Assembly: GCA_020465985.1 (NCBI GenBank)
Contig: JAANYP010003850.1
Coordinates: 1,798,001 to 1,862,000, forward strand
Reading direction: 5' to 3'
Origin: Centrapalus pauciflorus
Taxonomy: Eukaryota; Streptophyta; Magnoliopsida; Asterales; Asteraceae
Length of the DNA: 64,000 nt
Position numbers and translations under genes: made by a program. Positions 38,186 through 51,004 of the stretch are shown one piece after another. Every line of letters starts with the position of its first letter. Within the stretch, counting starts at the first letter, position 1. The notes below the pieces were generated by a model. That model was not told where the DNA came from. It saw nothing but the letters and a program-made list of their open reading frames with translations, and searched no databases.

Positions 38186-38640
38186 AAGCATTTAAAGGAT
38201 CAAGATCGGGTTCGTTTAGATTACAATCAAATTATGACAAGTTGATAGTAACTTTTTTAACAGAAATTTTATTCTATGAGAAACTGATGCTACACATTGC
38301 GTTTTCCAATTTCATGATGTGTTTAATTTTGTTAGATATCATGTTCCGTACCCATTTGTTTAATGATTTGAACCTATATAACATGGACTGTCTCCTACTT
38401 GATCTTAATCTTAATAGTTGAAATATTTATAACACACCATTCGTTTGAGGAAATGCTTGTACCAAATTCTATTACTAAGCTACTAAATTTTATGAATTCG
38501 ATCTTTTGGTAAATGTGTTATTAGTTGTTTCAAAGTCATTATCTTTGTGTCCATGATTGACTTCAATTGTCATTTATATGTAAATACGTTGTTTTTCGTA
38601 TTTCGATTATATTAATTAATCATCAGAACATATTCTTATT

Positions 38641-38670
38641 CCCGCCACAACGTGCGGGCTCTTTTCCTCG
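38641..38670 (+). mobile_element. Helitron-like 3' end (degenerate)
   Basis: The hairpin CCCGCCACAACGTGCGGG (with one bulged base) is followed after 8 nt by CTCG-T, one base off CTAG-T. The element body would lie upstream and may include the 37,735-38,185 stretch. The 5' end was not found. Confidence 0.5.
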
Positions 38671-38862
38671 TTTAATGTAAGTAAGAAATCAATATCACTA
38701 GTATCCTAAAATCAAACTTTAGATAAAGCCATTTAAGCATCTTCACCAAACCATCATTATGAACATTAAAAAACTTGAAATCGACCATGAAATGTTATAC
38801 ATGTTTCTAAAAATGACAATAAAATCAAAAGTTGAAGCCGTTTGTGTGACCTTCGAACCTTA

Positions 38863-39234
38863 GAGGGTGTTTGGATTTGCGTTTGAAAAAGTGCTGTAGC
38901 GTTTTGGAAACTAATAATCAGATAAGAGCTGTAACAAAAAATGCTGCAGGAAATGAGTGTTTGGTTTAGCTTCTGCTGTTTGCTATCATAATTATCAAAT
39001 AATCAGTTTTTAAAGTGTTTGGATTTGCGTTTTTACTTGTAAAATGACCAAATAATCACTTATGAAGCAAATAAGCTACAATTTTTAACTTATGAAAAAG
39101 TGTGGTAAGATTAACGCTAAACGCAAATAATCACTTATTAACATATGCAATCCAAACACTTTAAACTAATTATTTGCGTTATTGTAACGCAATAAGCTGA
39201 TAATCTGGTTCATAACACAAAACCAAACACCCTC
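38863..39234. mobile_element. PIF/Harbinger (Tourist)-like MITE, 372 bp
   Basis: The ends GAGGGTGTTTGGATTT and AACCAAACACCCTC are inverted repeats with TTA flanking both (38,860 and 39,235). The interior includes GTGTTTGGATTTGCGTTTTT and its mirror. It is non-coding. Confidence 0.87.
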
Positions 39235-39239
39235 TTAAT

Positions 39240-40870
39240 CGGAAACATATTTGAAATTGACTATGAATCTCGCAGACATAAGCAAAATTTGAAATCAAAG
39301 CCACTCGAGTTGTAACACGTTTCTTAAGTTGCTAGCATAAACACCAACTTACATATGATCGTTTCTATTTTGAATGTTAGAAAACCTAACCAAAACCTTT
39401 GACGAACAAATGGGAGATGTAGAGTTGTAAACCCTTTCGATTTCAAATTTGGCCTTGATTTTGAACAATACTTTGATGAATATGGTGTTTATCAATTAAG
39501 GGTTCTTGATAGCCCCTTCATCCAAATAGACCTTCGAGTTAGGGTTTTCTAGAGCCCCTTCGCTTCGTTAAAATGGACCTTCGATTTAAGGTTCTTGAGA
39601 GCCAGTTCATTCTATTAGACCTTCAAATTAGAGTTTTGAGAGCCCCTTCAATTGAACAGAGTTGTTATGCTTTGATTTATGGTATCCTTGATTTTATTTT
39701 GAAATGTTCATATGTGACCAGAGATGAGAGCAGTGACCATCGGTGGTCACCTCCCAGTCTTGCATCCCCCCTCCTAGCTAGTATTGCCTCTCTCACCATC
39801 TCTCTTAAAAACCGGTAGTAATGAGTTAACTCTAGGCATATTTACAGATTTATTAAAAATATAATTTTATAAGGACTAAAAAAGTTATTGTTGGGTGATA
39901 AAATTATGGAAACATATTGTTTTTTTTTTTTTTTAATATAAACACTTATTAATCCATCTATATTTTGAGAATGTTAAAATGTTAATTTGAACTAGAAATA
40001 ACTATATCATAAAATATGTTATGTTAATTTCAATTAACCAATATATAAAAATTGTTGTATTAAAAATTATAAAAAAAAAACTTAGATGAGAGTATATATG
40101 CATTAAAGGCAAACTAGAAATGTTTCGAATTCAATATTGATATTGTTTATTTATTTCAAATTATTAGTGATGGTTATCATCACATGATCAATCTTGATAT
40201 TAAAACTTATGAAAAACATTATAGAAAACTATGATAAGATATTCCTCATATTCTCACATGTCCCAACCATGCAACATCGTAACCCTTTCTTTTCAACGTA
40301 ACGACAGAATACGTACAAATTTATACATAAATTATGCCTATTTATCATTACTCATATTTAAGCCATATAGTTTTAGCAACTATAAAAGTATTTTGAGCAT
40401 TAAATGTAATAAATAAAAAGGATTCTAAATGCACACCCCTCTTTAACAATCACACCTCTATTAAATATGGGAGAAATAATTAACTTCAGTTAGTAGCTAG
40501 GTTCTACGTCATATACAACAAAATAAATATGGAAGATGCATGATCAGTAAAAATTAATGAACAAAAAGTGTACATCTAACACGATCTTACTAGAATGGTA
40601 CTCGTCGATTGATTGAAATACAAAAGAAAACATGAATACGACATTAGAAATTATTACATCTTTTTTAACGCTTTAAAAATTAAAAAATTCATTGTTTATG
40701 ATTATTATAAGTAAAAAATGAAGACGTGAAATACAGTCGTTCATAAACGTTTAATGACAATTAATTTGCATAATTAATTTGTTTATAATATTCATCAATA
40801 TATAATGATTTTTCAAGCAATACGAAATAATAATTTTCTATTAACTGTTAACTTTTTCGCCTTATTAATA
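39240..40870. other. Intergenic, no gene seen
   Basis: At 39,480-39,660 a loosely repeated phrase (GAGAGCCCCTTCA / CAAATTAGAGTTTTGAGAGCC) of about 50 bp appears four times. Otherwise this is AT-rich sequence without recognisable features. Frames at 39,573 and 40,231 look accidental. Confidence 0.4.
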
Positions 40871-41196
40871 TGGAAAATTATCAAGAATTGTAATATAAAA
40901 TACAGAATTGGACACTAAAGGTATTGTAAAATTGTTTTGGCCGAGAAAAGGTAAGGTAATATTTTATTTTGACTGAAAAAGGACATGAAATTCAAATTTA
41001 ATGACAAGAAAAATAAATAAATATGATTCTTTTACAAAAATGGAGCATAAAATTAAAAGTTTACCTTTTTTTATTGATCATCCATACCTTTTTTTGTCAA
41101 ATTTGAATTTCATGTTATTTTTTCTGGCCTAAAAAATTTACATTGCCTTTATTACCAATTTTTGTATTTTATATTACATTTCTTGATAATTTACCA
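40871..41196. mobile_element. Mutator-like MITE, 326 bp, long inverted arms
   Basis: The arms are about 125 bp: TGGAAAATTATCAAGAATTG at the left, and a right end that reads TGGTAAATTATCAAGAAATG on the other strand. The 9-bp direct repeat TTATTAATA flanks it exactly (40,862-40,870 and 41,197-41,205). It would fold into a near-complete hairpin and is non-coding. Confidence 0.88.
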
Positions 41197-41673
41197 TTAT
41201 TAATACACCGCATTTAAGATTCGAAGAATGTGTAGTAGTTTGTGATGAAAGATATTTTTTAAAATAATGATTTTGTTAAAATTAAGAGTTTTTATTAATA
41301 ATAAGTTTAAATGGATTTTAGGTTTTTAAATACTAAGAGGACGTTTGGTTCGTCAAAATATGATAGAATTGGAATGATAATTTCATTATAATATGTTGTT
41401 TGGTTGTTAAATAGGACGGAAAAGAAAAATAATGAAGAAAAAGCATTTCAGTGTTGAAAGAAATACTCATTACCAAAGAAAGAATATCTTGCGACTTGTG
41501 TTAGGCGCGAAGCCAACGCTTCTCCACTTTGGAATTTTAGCATGAGCGTAGCTAGCACTGACACCTTTGCCTAGGTGACAAAAAATTGGCTCATTCAAAC
41601 AAACGGATCGATAATTAGAAGACAAAAATTCAATATAATTTTAATTTTTTTCTTCAAAAAGCAACGTGTTTAA

Positions 41674-41829
41674 TAAACTTTAATTGTTGAAACCGGTTGT
41701 CAAGTATTACACATCATTTAAACACTCATTGATGATGTATTCGCGTTTAAAAATTACATTTAAAATTATTAACGGGAGTTTAAATGATGTGTAGTACCTG
41801 GCAAACAGTTTCAATAACTAAAATTTATT
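41674..41829. mobile_element. 156-bp hairpin MITE
   Basis: The left half (TTGTTGAAACCGGTTGTCAA, then ACACATCATTTAAAC) is the inverse of the right half (GTTTAAATGATGTGT, then AACAGTTTCAATAAC), leaving a loop of about 50 bp. Family and target duplication were not determined. Confidence 0.65.
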
Positions 41830-42324
41830 CTACGTAGGTTATTTGCCTGTCCACGTAGAATTAATAACCGGTTTCAACCGATTACCCATTGATAAAACCT
41901 CGATTTACTGATTTTTAGTTAGTTCGATGTTTTTAATACAACAAAAAATGATTTGGGTTTTAATTACAAAAAACTAACAAATAGATGGTTTTTTACGCAA
42001 TTATTCCTTTTTAAAATATTTCTACGAACCAAAAATAGTAGGATGGTGTATTTAGCTTGCAAAATAAAAATCAATGGAATTGAAGTTTGAACTAATGTGG
42101 TTTGAACTTTAGACTTATATCATCAAAATTTTTAGTTAAATAAATTTGCCATTTTATACATGAATTTATATTTCAACATTTTATAACCTATAATAAATTA
42201 ATAATTATATATACATGCATTTATTAAATGGGCTAGCTCAATGGGTATTTGACACATGGCCAACCATGATTGGTTGGGTTGTTTTTATTTAAATTTTAAA
42301 CTTTTCATAATTTTTTATTAAGCG

Positions 42325-42369
42325 AGGTACCTCCGGTACTCCACAAAACTAGTGGTACTCATTTGAACC

Positions 42370-42455
<86 letters not shown>
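42325..42455. repeat. Family F-type right end plus (TA)n microsatellite
   Basis: GAGGTACCTCCGGTACTCC, then ACTAGTGGTACTCATTTGAA, matches the right end at 25,671. It runs into a TA tract of about 84 bp (42,372-42,455) that abuts family A copy 3. Confidence 0.75.
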
Positions 42456-42458
<3 letters not shown>

Positions 42459-42722
42459 GTGAGTTCAATGAAAAAACCACTATGCACGTGAAAACCATGA
42501 AAACCTAAGCATACCGTCCGATTTGGTGCATTTCATGAAAAACGCGGTGACATGATCGTAAATAAGGTGATGCATCACTCGGGATTTTGATACATCACGC
42601 GGGAAATCTGATGAATCACGCGGGATTTTGATGCATCACGCGGGGAATTTGATACATTTGTAGTGGTGCAGTGCGGTTTTCACAAGTTTTCAGGTGCATT
42701 GTGGTTTTCCATTGAACCTCTC
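42456..42722. mobile_element. TA-microsatellite MITE, family A copy 3
   Basis: It has the same ends and the same GATGCATCACGCGGG tandem core as the copies at 16,052 and 27,700. The left flank is (TA)n. The right flank is (CT)9, AATC, then (TA)n (42,741-42,829). Confidence 0.85.
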
Positions 42723-42738
42723 TCTCTCTCTCTCTCAA

Positions 42739-42740
<2 letters not shown>

Positions 42741-42829
<89 letters not shown>
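42741..42829. repeat. (TA)n microsatellite
   Basis: A pure TA run of about 88 bp to the right of family A copy 3. Confidence 0.95.
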
Positions 42830-42833
<4 letters not shown>

Positions 42834-44790
42834 TTTAAACATTTCACAATACACTCTTATCTTTGTGTTATATTTTATTTAACGTTTTTATATTAATAAT
42901 TTTTTGTTTAGTCCTCTTCTAACATTTAATATTACAAAATTTTCTTACACGATTAAAATTATTATGTTAATTATATATATTTTTAAAGTTATCTTTTAAA
43001 ACTATTATGTTACGTATAATTGTATGAAAAAGATTTTATTATCCAAATGCACAATCCAAAATTCTATTGATTTATAATTAAAATGTAACTAATTAATATT
43101 CAGATTTTGTTGAAACATGACCAACCAAGATTTGTTGTTATTTTTCTTTCTTCTTTTAATTTTAAACTTTTCAAAATACATCATTATCTTTGGGTTATAT
43201 TTTATTTAATACCTTTATTTTAATAAATTTTTTATTAGTCCTCTTAACATTTATTATTACAAAATTTTTTACACATTTAAAATTCTGATTTTATTTATAC
43301 ATATGTTTGAAGTTATATTTTGAAACTATTTTTTTTAATTTTAGACTTTTCATAATACACCTTTATCTGCGTGTTATCTTTTGTTTAACGCCTTTATTTT
43401 AATAAACTTTTGTTTAGTCATTTTTTAACATTTATTATTACAAAATTTTCTCACACATTTAAAAAATGATTTTATTTACACTATGTATGAAGTTATATAT
43501 TGATACTATTATGTTATGTTTAACTGTATGAAAAAAACTTTATTATTCAAATGCACAATACATGATCCTAATACTATTATAACGTTGGCAAGCCCTAATC
43601 GATGTATTAGAGACACTACCATTATAACTTTATTTGATTTGGTTGTAAAACCAACAAATTAGTTTGACGATGACTACCTAATCATTGTCAGAATTTCAAA
43701 ATATGGTTATGAATATTTAATTATTCAATTCTGGTTCCGATCCGATTTAATAAGACATGTTTTGTAATTTTAAAATTGCAAAATCTAGCAAACCAATTAT
43801 AGCAATTAACTAATAGGATCATTTGACATGCTTCTTGAATATATATCATTATATCAGCTTTCCAATTTCACTCTTCGATCCTGATTTAGTTGGGTTTCGT
43901 TATTTGAATTGTTTGAAAAATATTTATTCATTTGTTTTGATTTATTTTTGTAATTAATATTTTGGATTCCGCAGCAACGCGCGAGTATTCAACAACTTGT
44001 ATATATACATTATCAAATCTTATAAGCCGATGGTATTATCACGTGGGTTTTTTTTCTTTTAAATATAAAATTTTCATAACACACCCTTATCTTAGTGCTA
44101 TCTTTTATTTTAGCCCTTTTATGTTAATAAATGTTTGTTTAGTCATCTTTCAACATTTATTATTACAACATTTTCTTACACACTTAAATTTATGATTTTA
44201 ATTATACTTATGTTTGGAGTTGTCTTTTGAAACTATTATGTTATGTTTAATTGTATGAAAAAGACTTTGTTATTCAAATGCAAAATATTAATGAAATTGT
44301 TTTATAATTAAAATGTAACTATTTAATATTTAGATTTTTTTTATTAAATATGTTCATGTATTAACATTGAACATTACTATTATAACGTTGACAAACCTTA
44401 ATCGATGTATTAGAGACATTACCGTTATAAATTTATTTGTTTTGATCTTAAAACCAACAAATTAAAATGACGATTAAACCTAATCAATGTCAAAATTTCA
44501 AATTATGGTTATGAATATTTAATTAAATAATTCTGATTTCGATCCGATTAATAAGCCATTATTTGTAATTTTAGCATTGCAAAATCTAAAAAACCAACGA
44601 TAGAAACCAACTAACAGTGTCATTTGTATTGCTTATTGAATCTATATCAGCTTTCCAATTTCACTATTTGATTCTGGTTTAGTTGTGTTTCGTTATTTGA
44701 ATTTTTTTCCTTTTGTTTTGAAATTTTTATTTTTGTAATTCAATATTTTAGACCCCGCAGCAACACGCGATTGTTTAATCACTCGTTTTA
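42830..44790 (+). repeat. Tandem array of diverged Helitron-like units
   Basis: A block starting AATTTTAAACTTTTCA.AATACA, then TTTAGTC and AACATTTATTATTACAAAAT, occurs four times (about 42,832, 43,158, 43,338 and 44,058). The two long units end with hairpin-like CCGCAGCAACGCGCGAG (43,969) and CCCCGCAGCAACACGCGA (44,754), then CTTG-T or CTCG-T. The ends at 43,999 and 44,785 are 786 bp apart. This looks like head-to-tail Helitron ends with CpG decay. No Rep or helicase is present. Confidence 0.6.
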
Positions 44791-45482
44791 TACACTTAGC
44801 CAATTTTAGAATTTATCTATGCATATCAAACACATTAAAAAATTGAATTTTAATTTTAATTTTTTTCGAAAAGCCAAATCAACCTTCAACTAAGGGTATT
44901 ATGAAAATTCAGAATTTGGAATAAAAAGTTAGATACCTTCTTAAAAATTTAAACCTGAAAAGACATTAGTGATTTTTTTAATATACTATCAAGAAAAAGA
45001 CAATTCAAATTATAATTTTTTATTACATGACCAACACTCTAGCGAAATATTTCAATTTTCATTAACATAGGGTCAATAAACAGTCATCACTCACATTTGT
45101 TTAAATTTTGTTTATATATATATATATCACCATATATGGAAAAAAAAATGAACCTACTATTATAACTCTAATGATTTGGATACTTTTTTATTTACTTTTT
45201 ATAGTTATACTTGTTTTGGCCCCTTTGCTCATTATGAATTTATCAAATCATTAAAGGAATATAAAAGCAATATGGTTTTTTTAATGACACAAAAATAATA
45301 ATAACAATTATACTTTTAATTTTTGGTTTAGTCCACGAGCACTTACTTTTCTAAAACAAAAGGTTAAAATTAAATATATCAAATAGTTTATGACTTAAAA
45401 TGAAAAAAAAATGACAGAAGAATCGAATTAGTAAAATACAAAAATAAATGTTTTTTTATTAAGGTAATACAATAACGATGTA

Positions 45483-46228
45483 CCTTTTAAATTTATTAAT
45501 ATTGTATATTAAATTTTTTTTCTTAGCCGTATAATACATGTATTTTAGTTTTCTATTTGATATAATACATTTTTTTTCATAGAATACGGTTTATCATGCA
45601 AATGGAACCTGATAATTCAACTAGAGGTGAGCTCGGTATCGGACCGTACCGTACCGAACCGAAACCGATCCCGAAAATACCGAAATCGAATTATTAGTTT
45701 GAAAGAACCGAATATCGAACTATATAATTTTATATGGTTCCGGTTTTTGGGACTGAGTTTTCGGTGCCAATCACGTATTGGGACCGAATAAGGAAAATAT
45801 ATCAAATACCAAACATACATCACCAAATACTGCACCCGAATACCAAATTCCTAATACCGAAAATCGAATATCAAATACCGAATACCGAACAAAGTTTAAC
45901 GCTTTAAGGTTACAAATACCGAATTTTAGCTAATTTATATATTTAGTTCGTGATCAGGATATTCGGGATATATATGGTACCGAAACCGAGAGTACCGAAT
46001 ACCGAATTTTAGCTAATTTAAAAACCGAGTGTCGGGCCGAATATATTAATTCGGTATCGGTCGGTACCAATACCGGTTCGGGTTCAAGAAATGGTACCCG
46101 TCGCTCACCCCTAAATTCAACTGGTATCTATGTAAAAATTTACCATATTAAAATGAAAAACTAAAATACATATATTATATAACCAAGAAAAAAAATTAAT
46201 ATATCATATTAATACATTTGAAAAAGTT
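45483..46228. mobile_element. MITE with about 100-bp arms, split by a hAT MITE
   Basis: The left arm (TTTTTTCTTAGCCGTATAAT, then ACATGTATTTTAGTTTTC) and the right arm (46,125-46,228: GAAAAACTAAAATACATATA) are inverted. The hAT element at 45,622-46,113 sits near the centre. A second copy without that insertion is at 50,754-51,004. Confidence 0.7.
45622..46113. mobile_element. hAT-type MITE, 492 bp
   Basis: The ends TAGAGGTGAGC and GCTCACCCCTA are inverted repeats. The exact 8-bp duplication AATTCAAC flanks them (45,614-45,621 and 46,114-46,121). It is the same family as 24,554-24,832 but with a longer ACCGAATACCGAA-type interior. Confidence 0.9.
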
Positions 46229-46700
46229 TATTCACGTAGCAAGACCCTATTTTTTTATTTTAACAATTGATACTTGGATGTTAAGGAAGAACGCATAGGG
46301 ATTGGATTAGTAAAAGTATTTTAATCCAACGGTCAATGTGAAAAAACCCTAAAACATTTTTTTCTTCTTCTTATACAAACTTGTAAAATTCAAAGTTAAA
46401 ACAAATTCGTCAACAAATACACGCAGGCAGCCACGTTTTTGCTCCCCCTCTCCTATAACTATTACACCCACTGCCTCTTCTCTTCTATTCTGCTTTTCAT
46501 TTCTCCTGTTTCAGACACAAATTAAAACCAACAACCCCTTCAATAATTTATCTATAATTGATCAATTTCACTCCCAGGACCCCTTTTAGTTTCTGTAATT
46601 TTAACTTCAAATTCGCTGATAGAATGTTTATTTTGCCGGCGGTTAATTGATTGTTTCCCGTCACCTTTTTTTCTTAGTAATTTAAAATTTTTCCGGCGAA

Positions 46701-49700
46701 ATGGTATCGAGCCAAAGCATGGGTGTTATAGGCGGAACTACCGAGAAAACCCACCGTGTTCGGTGGTGGCGCGTGCACGATAATGGCGGCGTTTCATCTA
46801 CCCTGTCATTTTTGTTTGTGTCGTTTATGGTGTTCAGTTCAATTGGGTTTTGTTATACGTATATGTTGTATAAGAACCCTGTGGTGAATAATTACGGCAA
46901 CAACTCACTGGGTTGTCAAGAGGACAGTGAGGGTTCATGGGCAATTGGAGTTTTTTATGGGGATTCACCGTTTTCGCTTAAACCCATTGAAGCCGTAAGT
47001 GTTTTGAACCGACTTCAACTTGGGATTTGATTATATGATTTTGGTGGGTTTTTGATGTATGAAATGGGTTTTTGATTTGCAGATGAATGTTTGGGAGAAT
47101 AGAAGCGCAGCATGGCCTGTGGCCAACCCGATCGTAACTTGTGGTTCGGTTACTGATTCTGGGTTTCCAAGTAATTTTGTTGCCGACCCTTTTCTTTATG
47201 TCCAGGTAATCTTTCCTGTTTTTTGCTAATGATATTTCAATTCATGGAACAGGGTTTTTTTCTTTCTTTAATTCTCATAAGAAAAAAACCAATTTTGTGC
47301 AAAGCATGAAAAAGATGTTTGCTTTTGGACTTTTGGTCAAAGCTAGATTAATGCGTTCCGTGAGGAGAGAGCAAGAATTTGATTTTCTTTTTCTGTAGTA
47401 AAATTTATTCAAGCATCTTACTGGTTTGTACTCTGTACTGTAACGAAAGGTCTTGCCTTTTGTTTGATTTTGACCTCTTTTTCACCTACTTTATCCTTTG
47501 GTGATGAGCATGACAGATCAGACTTAAAGATTTAAGAAGAAGCTAATTTATTTTTATAAATTTGTTCGAATTTTAAACAAAAGTAAAATCATATGATGTG
47601 GTTTTGAAAATATAACTGGATGGTAGAGAAAATATTCTATATTTTGATTTGACGTACTTAAATTATGGATTCAAGCTTTCGATTTTCCAATTTTACCAAT
47701 CCTTTTAAGCAGAATATATATTTTTTTCTTTTTAAATGAGTAGTTTGAATGAAATTAAAGAACATTCCGTTCCCGACATTAAAGCTTTTTCCAATTTTTC
47801 TTGCGGAATTTGATGAATTTGCAGCTCTTTATTCTTTCTGAGGTGACGTCATTATTGGTTTTTATTTCCTATAAAAAAAAACCAAACATTTATGAAAAAC
47901 AAACAGCCAAGTAGTGGTTTTTTTGACCTTGAAGTCAAAATATGTTTCAGGGAGATGTTCTATACCTGTTCTTCGAGACCAAGAATTCGATCACCATGCA
48001 AGGAGATATCGGAGTTGCGAGAAGCATAGACAACGGAGCTTCATGGGAACAATTGGGAGTCGTTTTAGATGAAGAATGGCATCTCTCGTATCCATACGTA
48101 TTCGATTACGATGGTCAAGTATGATTCTTTACAACCATGGACAGTTTAAATTTGTATGGTTTTCTTTCTATGTAGGATGAAGAATGTATTTTTTTGTTTT
48201 TATTTTTGCAGATATATATGATGCCTGAAGGAAGTAAAAAGGGTGATCTTCGTCTTTATCGAGCTGTTGACTTTCCATTGAAATGGAAACTTGAAAAGAT
48301 CATCTTGAAGCGGCCTCTTATTGATTCGTTTATCATGAAATACGAATCAAGGTACTGGCTTTTTGGTTCTGATCACAGCCGGATCAGCGCAAAAAAGAAC
48401 GGGGAGCTTGAGATTTGGTATAGCAACACGCCGCTTGGTCCATGGAAACCACATAAGAAAAACCCGGTTCACAATAATGACAAGAAAACAGGAGCACGAA
48501 ACGGAGGTAGACCCTTTGTTTTCAACGGGAATGTGTATCGTCCAGGTCAAGACGATGGCGAGACGTATGGGAAACGAGTCCGTGTGTTCAAGATTGAAGT
48601 TCTTACCACTCATAAATACAGAGAAGTGGAAGTGGATTTGGGATTTCAGAAGCCGACAAAAGGTAAAAACGCATGGAATGGTGCTCGGTCACATCATCTT
48701 GACGTGCAGCAGCTAAGGTCGGGGCAGTGGATCGCGGTTTCAGATGGGGATCGAACCCCATCTGGAGACTTGTCGCGCAGGTACATTGTTGGCGGCTTGT
48801 TTATAGCAGCTGCTGGTTTGCTTGTTTTTGTATTGGGTATGCTGCTTGGGTTCGTGAAGTGCATTGTCCCGCTTAGTTGGTGCCCACATAATATAAAGAA
48901 GAGAAGCGATGCATTTTTCGTTTGGGAGAGATCGAGTATGTTATCGTCTAAGTTAAGGCAGTACTGCAGCCGGTTGAACCGGATGAGCTCTGTTCTTCGG
49001 TGCAAGATGAACCCAAAGACAAGCTTCGGTCGGTTTGCATTTGTTGTCATCTTGATAGCTTCTATTGTGCTGATGTGTATCGGGGTTGGTTACATATTTG
49101 GCGGAAGTGGTGCTCGTGAGCCTTATGCGGTTGACCACCATTACTCTCAGTTTACATTGTTGGCGATGACCTATGATGCCCGATTGTGGAACTTAAAGTG
49201 GTACGTACAGCATTACTCTCAGTGTCCTTCCGTGCGTGAAATTGTAGTGATCTGGAACAAAGGGATGCCTCCAGATCCAACGGAGTTCGACTCTGCTGTC
49301 CCTGTGAGAATCCGTGTGGAGGAGAAGAACTCATTGAACAACCGGTTCAAAATTGACCCGTTGATAAAGACCAAGGCCGTCCTCGAGCTAGACGATGACA
49401 TCATGATGGGTTGCGACTACATTGAGCGTGGTTTCAAAGTATGGAGGGAGAATCCTGAGCGACTAGTCGGGTTTTATCCACGTCTTGTGAACGGGCCAGG
49501 ACCATTGAAGTACCGAGCCGAGAAACATGCTAGGAAGTTCAACGGGTATAACATGATCTTGACAGGGGCAGCATTTATGGACCACCAATTGGCGTTTGGT
49601 CGGTATTGGAGGGAAGAAGCAAAGGCCGGGAGGGAGGCAGTAGACAAGTTGTTCAACTGTGAGGATGTGTTGATGAATTTCTTGTATGCAAACGGTACGT

Positions 49701-49900
49701 CTACAGGGCCGACAGTCGAGTACGTGAAACCAGCTTGGTCTTTTGATACGTCAAAGTTGTCGGGTGTTGCAATAAGCGAAAATACGCAAGCGCATTATCA
49801 GGTGCGAAGCAACTGCTTAGAGAAGTTTACAGAGTTGTACGGTGGATTGTCGGATAGAAAGGTGAATTTCAAGAGAAGGAAGGATGGATGGGATATGTAG
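46701..49900 (+). CDS. GINT1: GT64 family glucosamine inositolphosphorylceramide transferase (GINT1-type)
   Basis: I read four exons: 46,701-46,994, 47,083-47,205, 47,951-48,118 and 48,212-49,900. All introns are GT-AG in phase 0, and the protein is 757 residues, close to the roughly 765 I recall for Arabidopsis GINT1. One hydrophobic segment lies at residues 33-56. A conserved region (GCQEDSEGSWAIGVFYGDSP ... PFLYVQGDVLYLFFETK ... EIWYSNTPLGPWKPH) fills residues 74-380. Two further hydrophobic segments follow (386-412 and 470-495), then the GT64 domain: FTLLAMTYDARLWNL, VVIWNKG, an Asp triad (589-591, LELDDDIMM) as metal/nucleotide-sugar motif, GYNMILTGAAFMD, NCEDVLMNFL, and a C-terminal GWDM. 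In the family it adds an amino sugar to inositolphosphorylceramide in the Golgi, making GIPC sphingolipids. The start is the first in-frame ATG. Function is inferred by family resemblance. Confidence 0.93.
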
Positions 49901-50753
49901 CGCCACCACCGATGACCGTCAACCGCCACCGCCTGAGGTCCGTCATGTAGCTGTGGCTGAAGGATGGTGGTTTTGGATGTTGGCGTTAGAGTTTTGAGAA
50001 ATGTGAATTATTTTGTTATTTGGTTGATGCGGGTGTTTGTTTGTTTGTTATTATGTTTATAAAAATCTTGAAACTAGAACCACCAGGACCGGAAGATGGT
50101 TTACTTGATTTGATTTGATGAAGCACGGGTCGGGTTGGGTGCACAAATCAAGTAGGTGGAGGGAGATGTGTTTTGGTGATTTATGTACAGTAATTAATTC
50201 TTTTAAAGATAGCCTGCCTAATTTGGTTTCTATAATTAAATGTCATAGAAATTAATTCTCGGCAAAAGTTCCAAAAAATTTATGGCTGTCTCGACAAAAT
50301 CAAGTTGAATGTTAAAGCAAACAACCGATTCTGAATTGTAATTTGTATTAAATAGTAAATCAACACAAACCATGATCCTATAAAATATTTTGTTTTTTTT
50401 AATTGTATACATTACACTTTGATATGTATTTTTTTTTATTGAAATGATGAGCAAACATAAAATAAAGGATCAGATTTTGATATGTTCTAATATTTTAGCG
50501 TAGTATCATTCTGATTTTATTATTGAAAAACATAAATAGACCACGTTACAAATGTTTACGGACAAGAGTTTTGGATAGGAAATTTTATTTCTCTCTCTTT
50601 GTTTGATAAATAAAAAAAATAACTTCATACCAAACGGTTCATTTTCTTGATAGAATTATAATAATGCATTATGTATGTGTGTACTTTTTGTACATCTCTT
50701 TAAATTAGGTTTTTTTGTTTGTGCATTGTAAAGGATTTGTGCATTCTTTCTGG
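49901..50753. other. 3' UTR of the GT64 gene and intergenic DNA
   Basis: The first roughly 330 bases (CCACC-rich, then T-rich with TTTGTTTGTTTGTT) are a plausible 3' UTR. After that I see AT-rich sequence with nothing defined. Confidence 0.4.
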
Positions 50754-51004
50754 TTTAAATGTACCGATGATAGATGAATTTTTTTTTCTTACACATATGA
50801 TACATGTATTTTCCATTTCAATACAATACATTTTTACATAGAGCTAGATTTTTCACACCAACAGAGCTCGATTTTCAATACTAATAGATCTCGGTTTTTT
50901 AGCCGGACTCTATGTAAAAATATGACATATTAAATGAAAAACTAAAATACATATACCATTGTGTATAAGAAATAATTTTCATGTATCATATTGATACATT
51001 TAAA
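50754..51004. mobile_element. MITE, second copy of the 45,483-46,228 family
   Basis: The left arm (TTTCTTACACATATGATACA, then TTTTTACATAGAG) and the right arm (CTCTATGTAAAAATATGACA, then TGTATCATATTGATACATT) are inverted. It lacks the hAT insertion found in the other copy. The middle has repeated GAGCTCGATTTT / GATCTCGGTTTT words. Confidence 0.7.
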
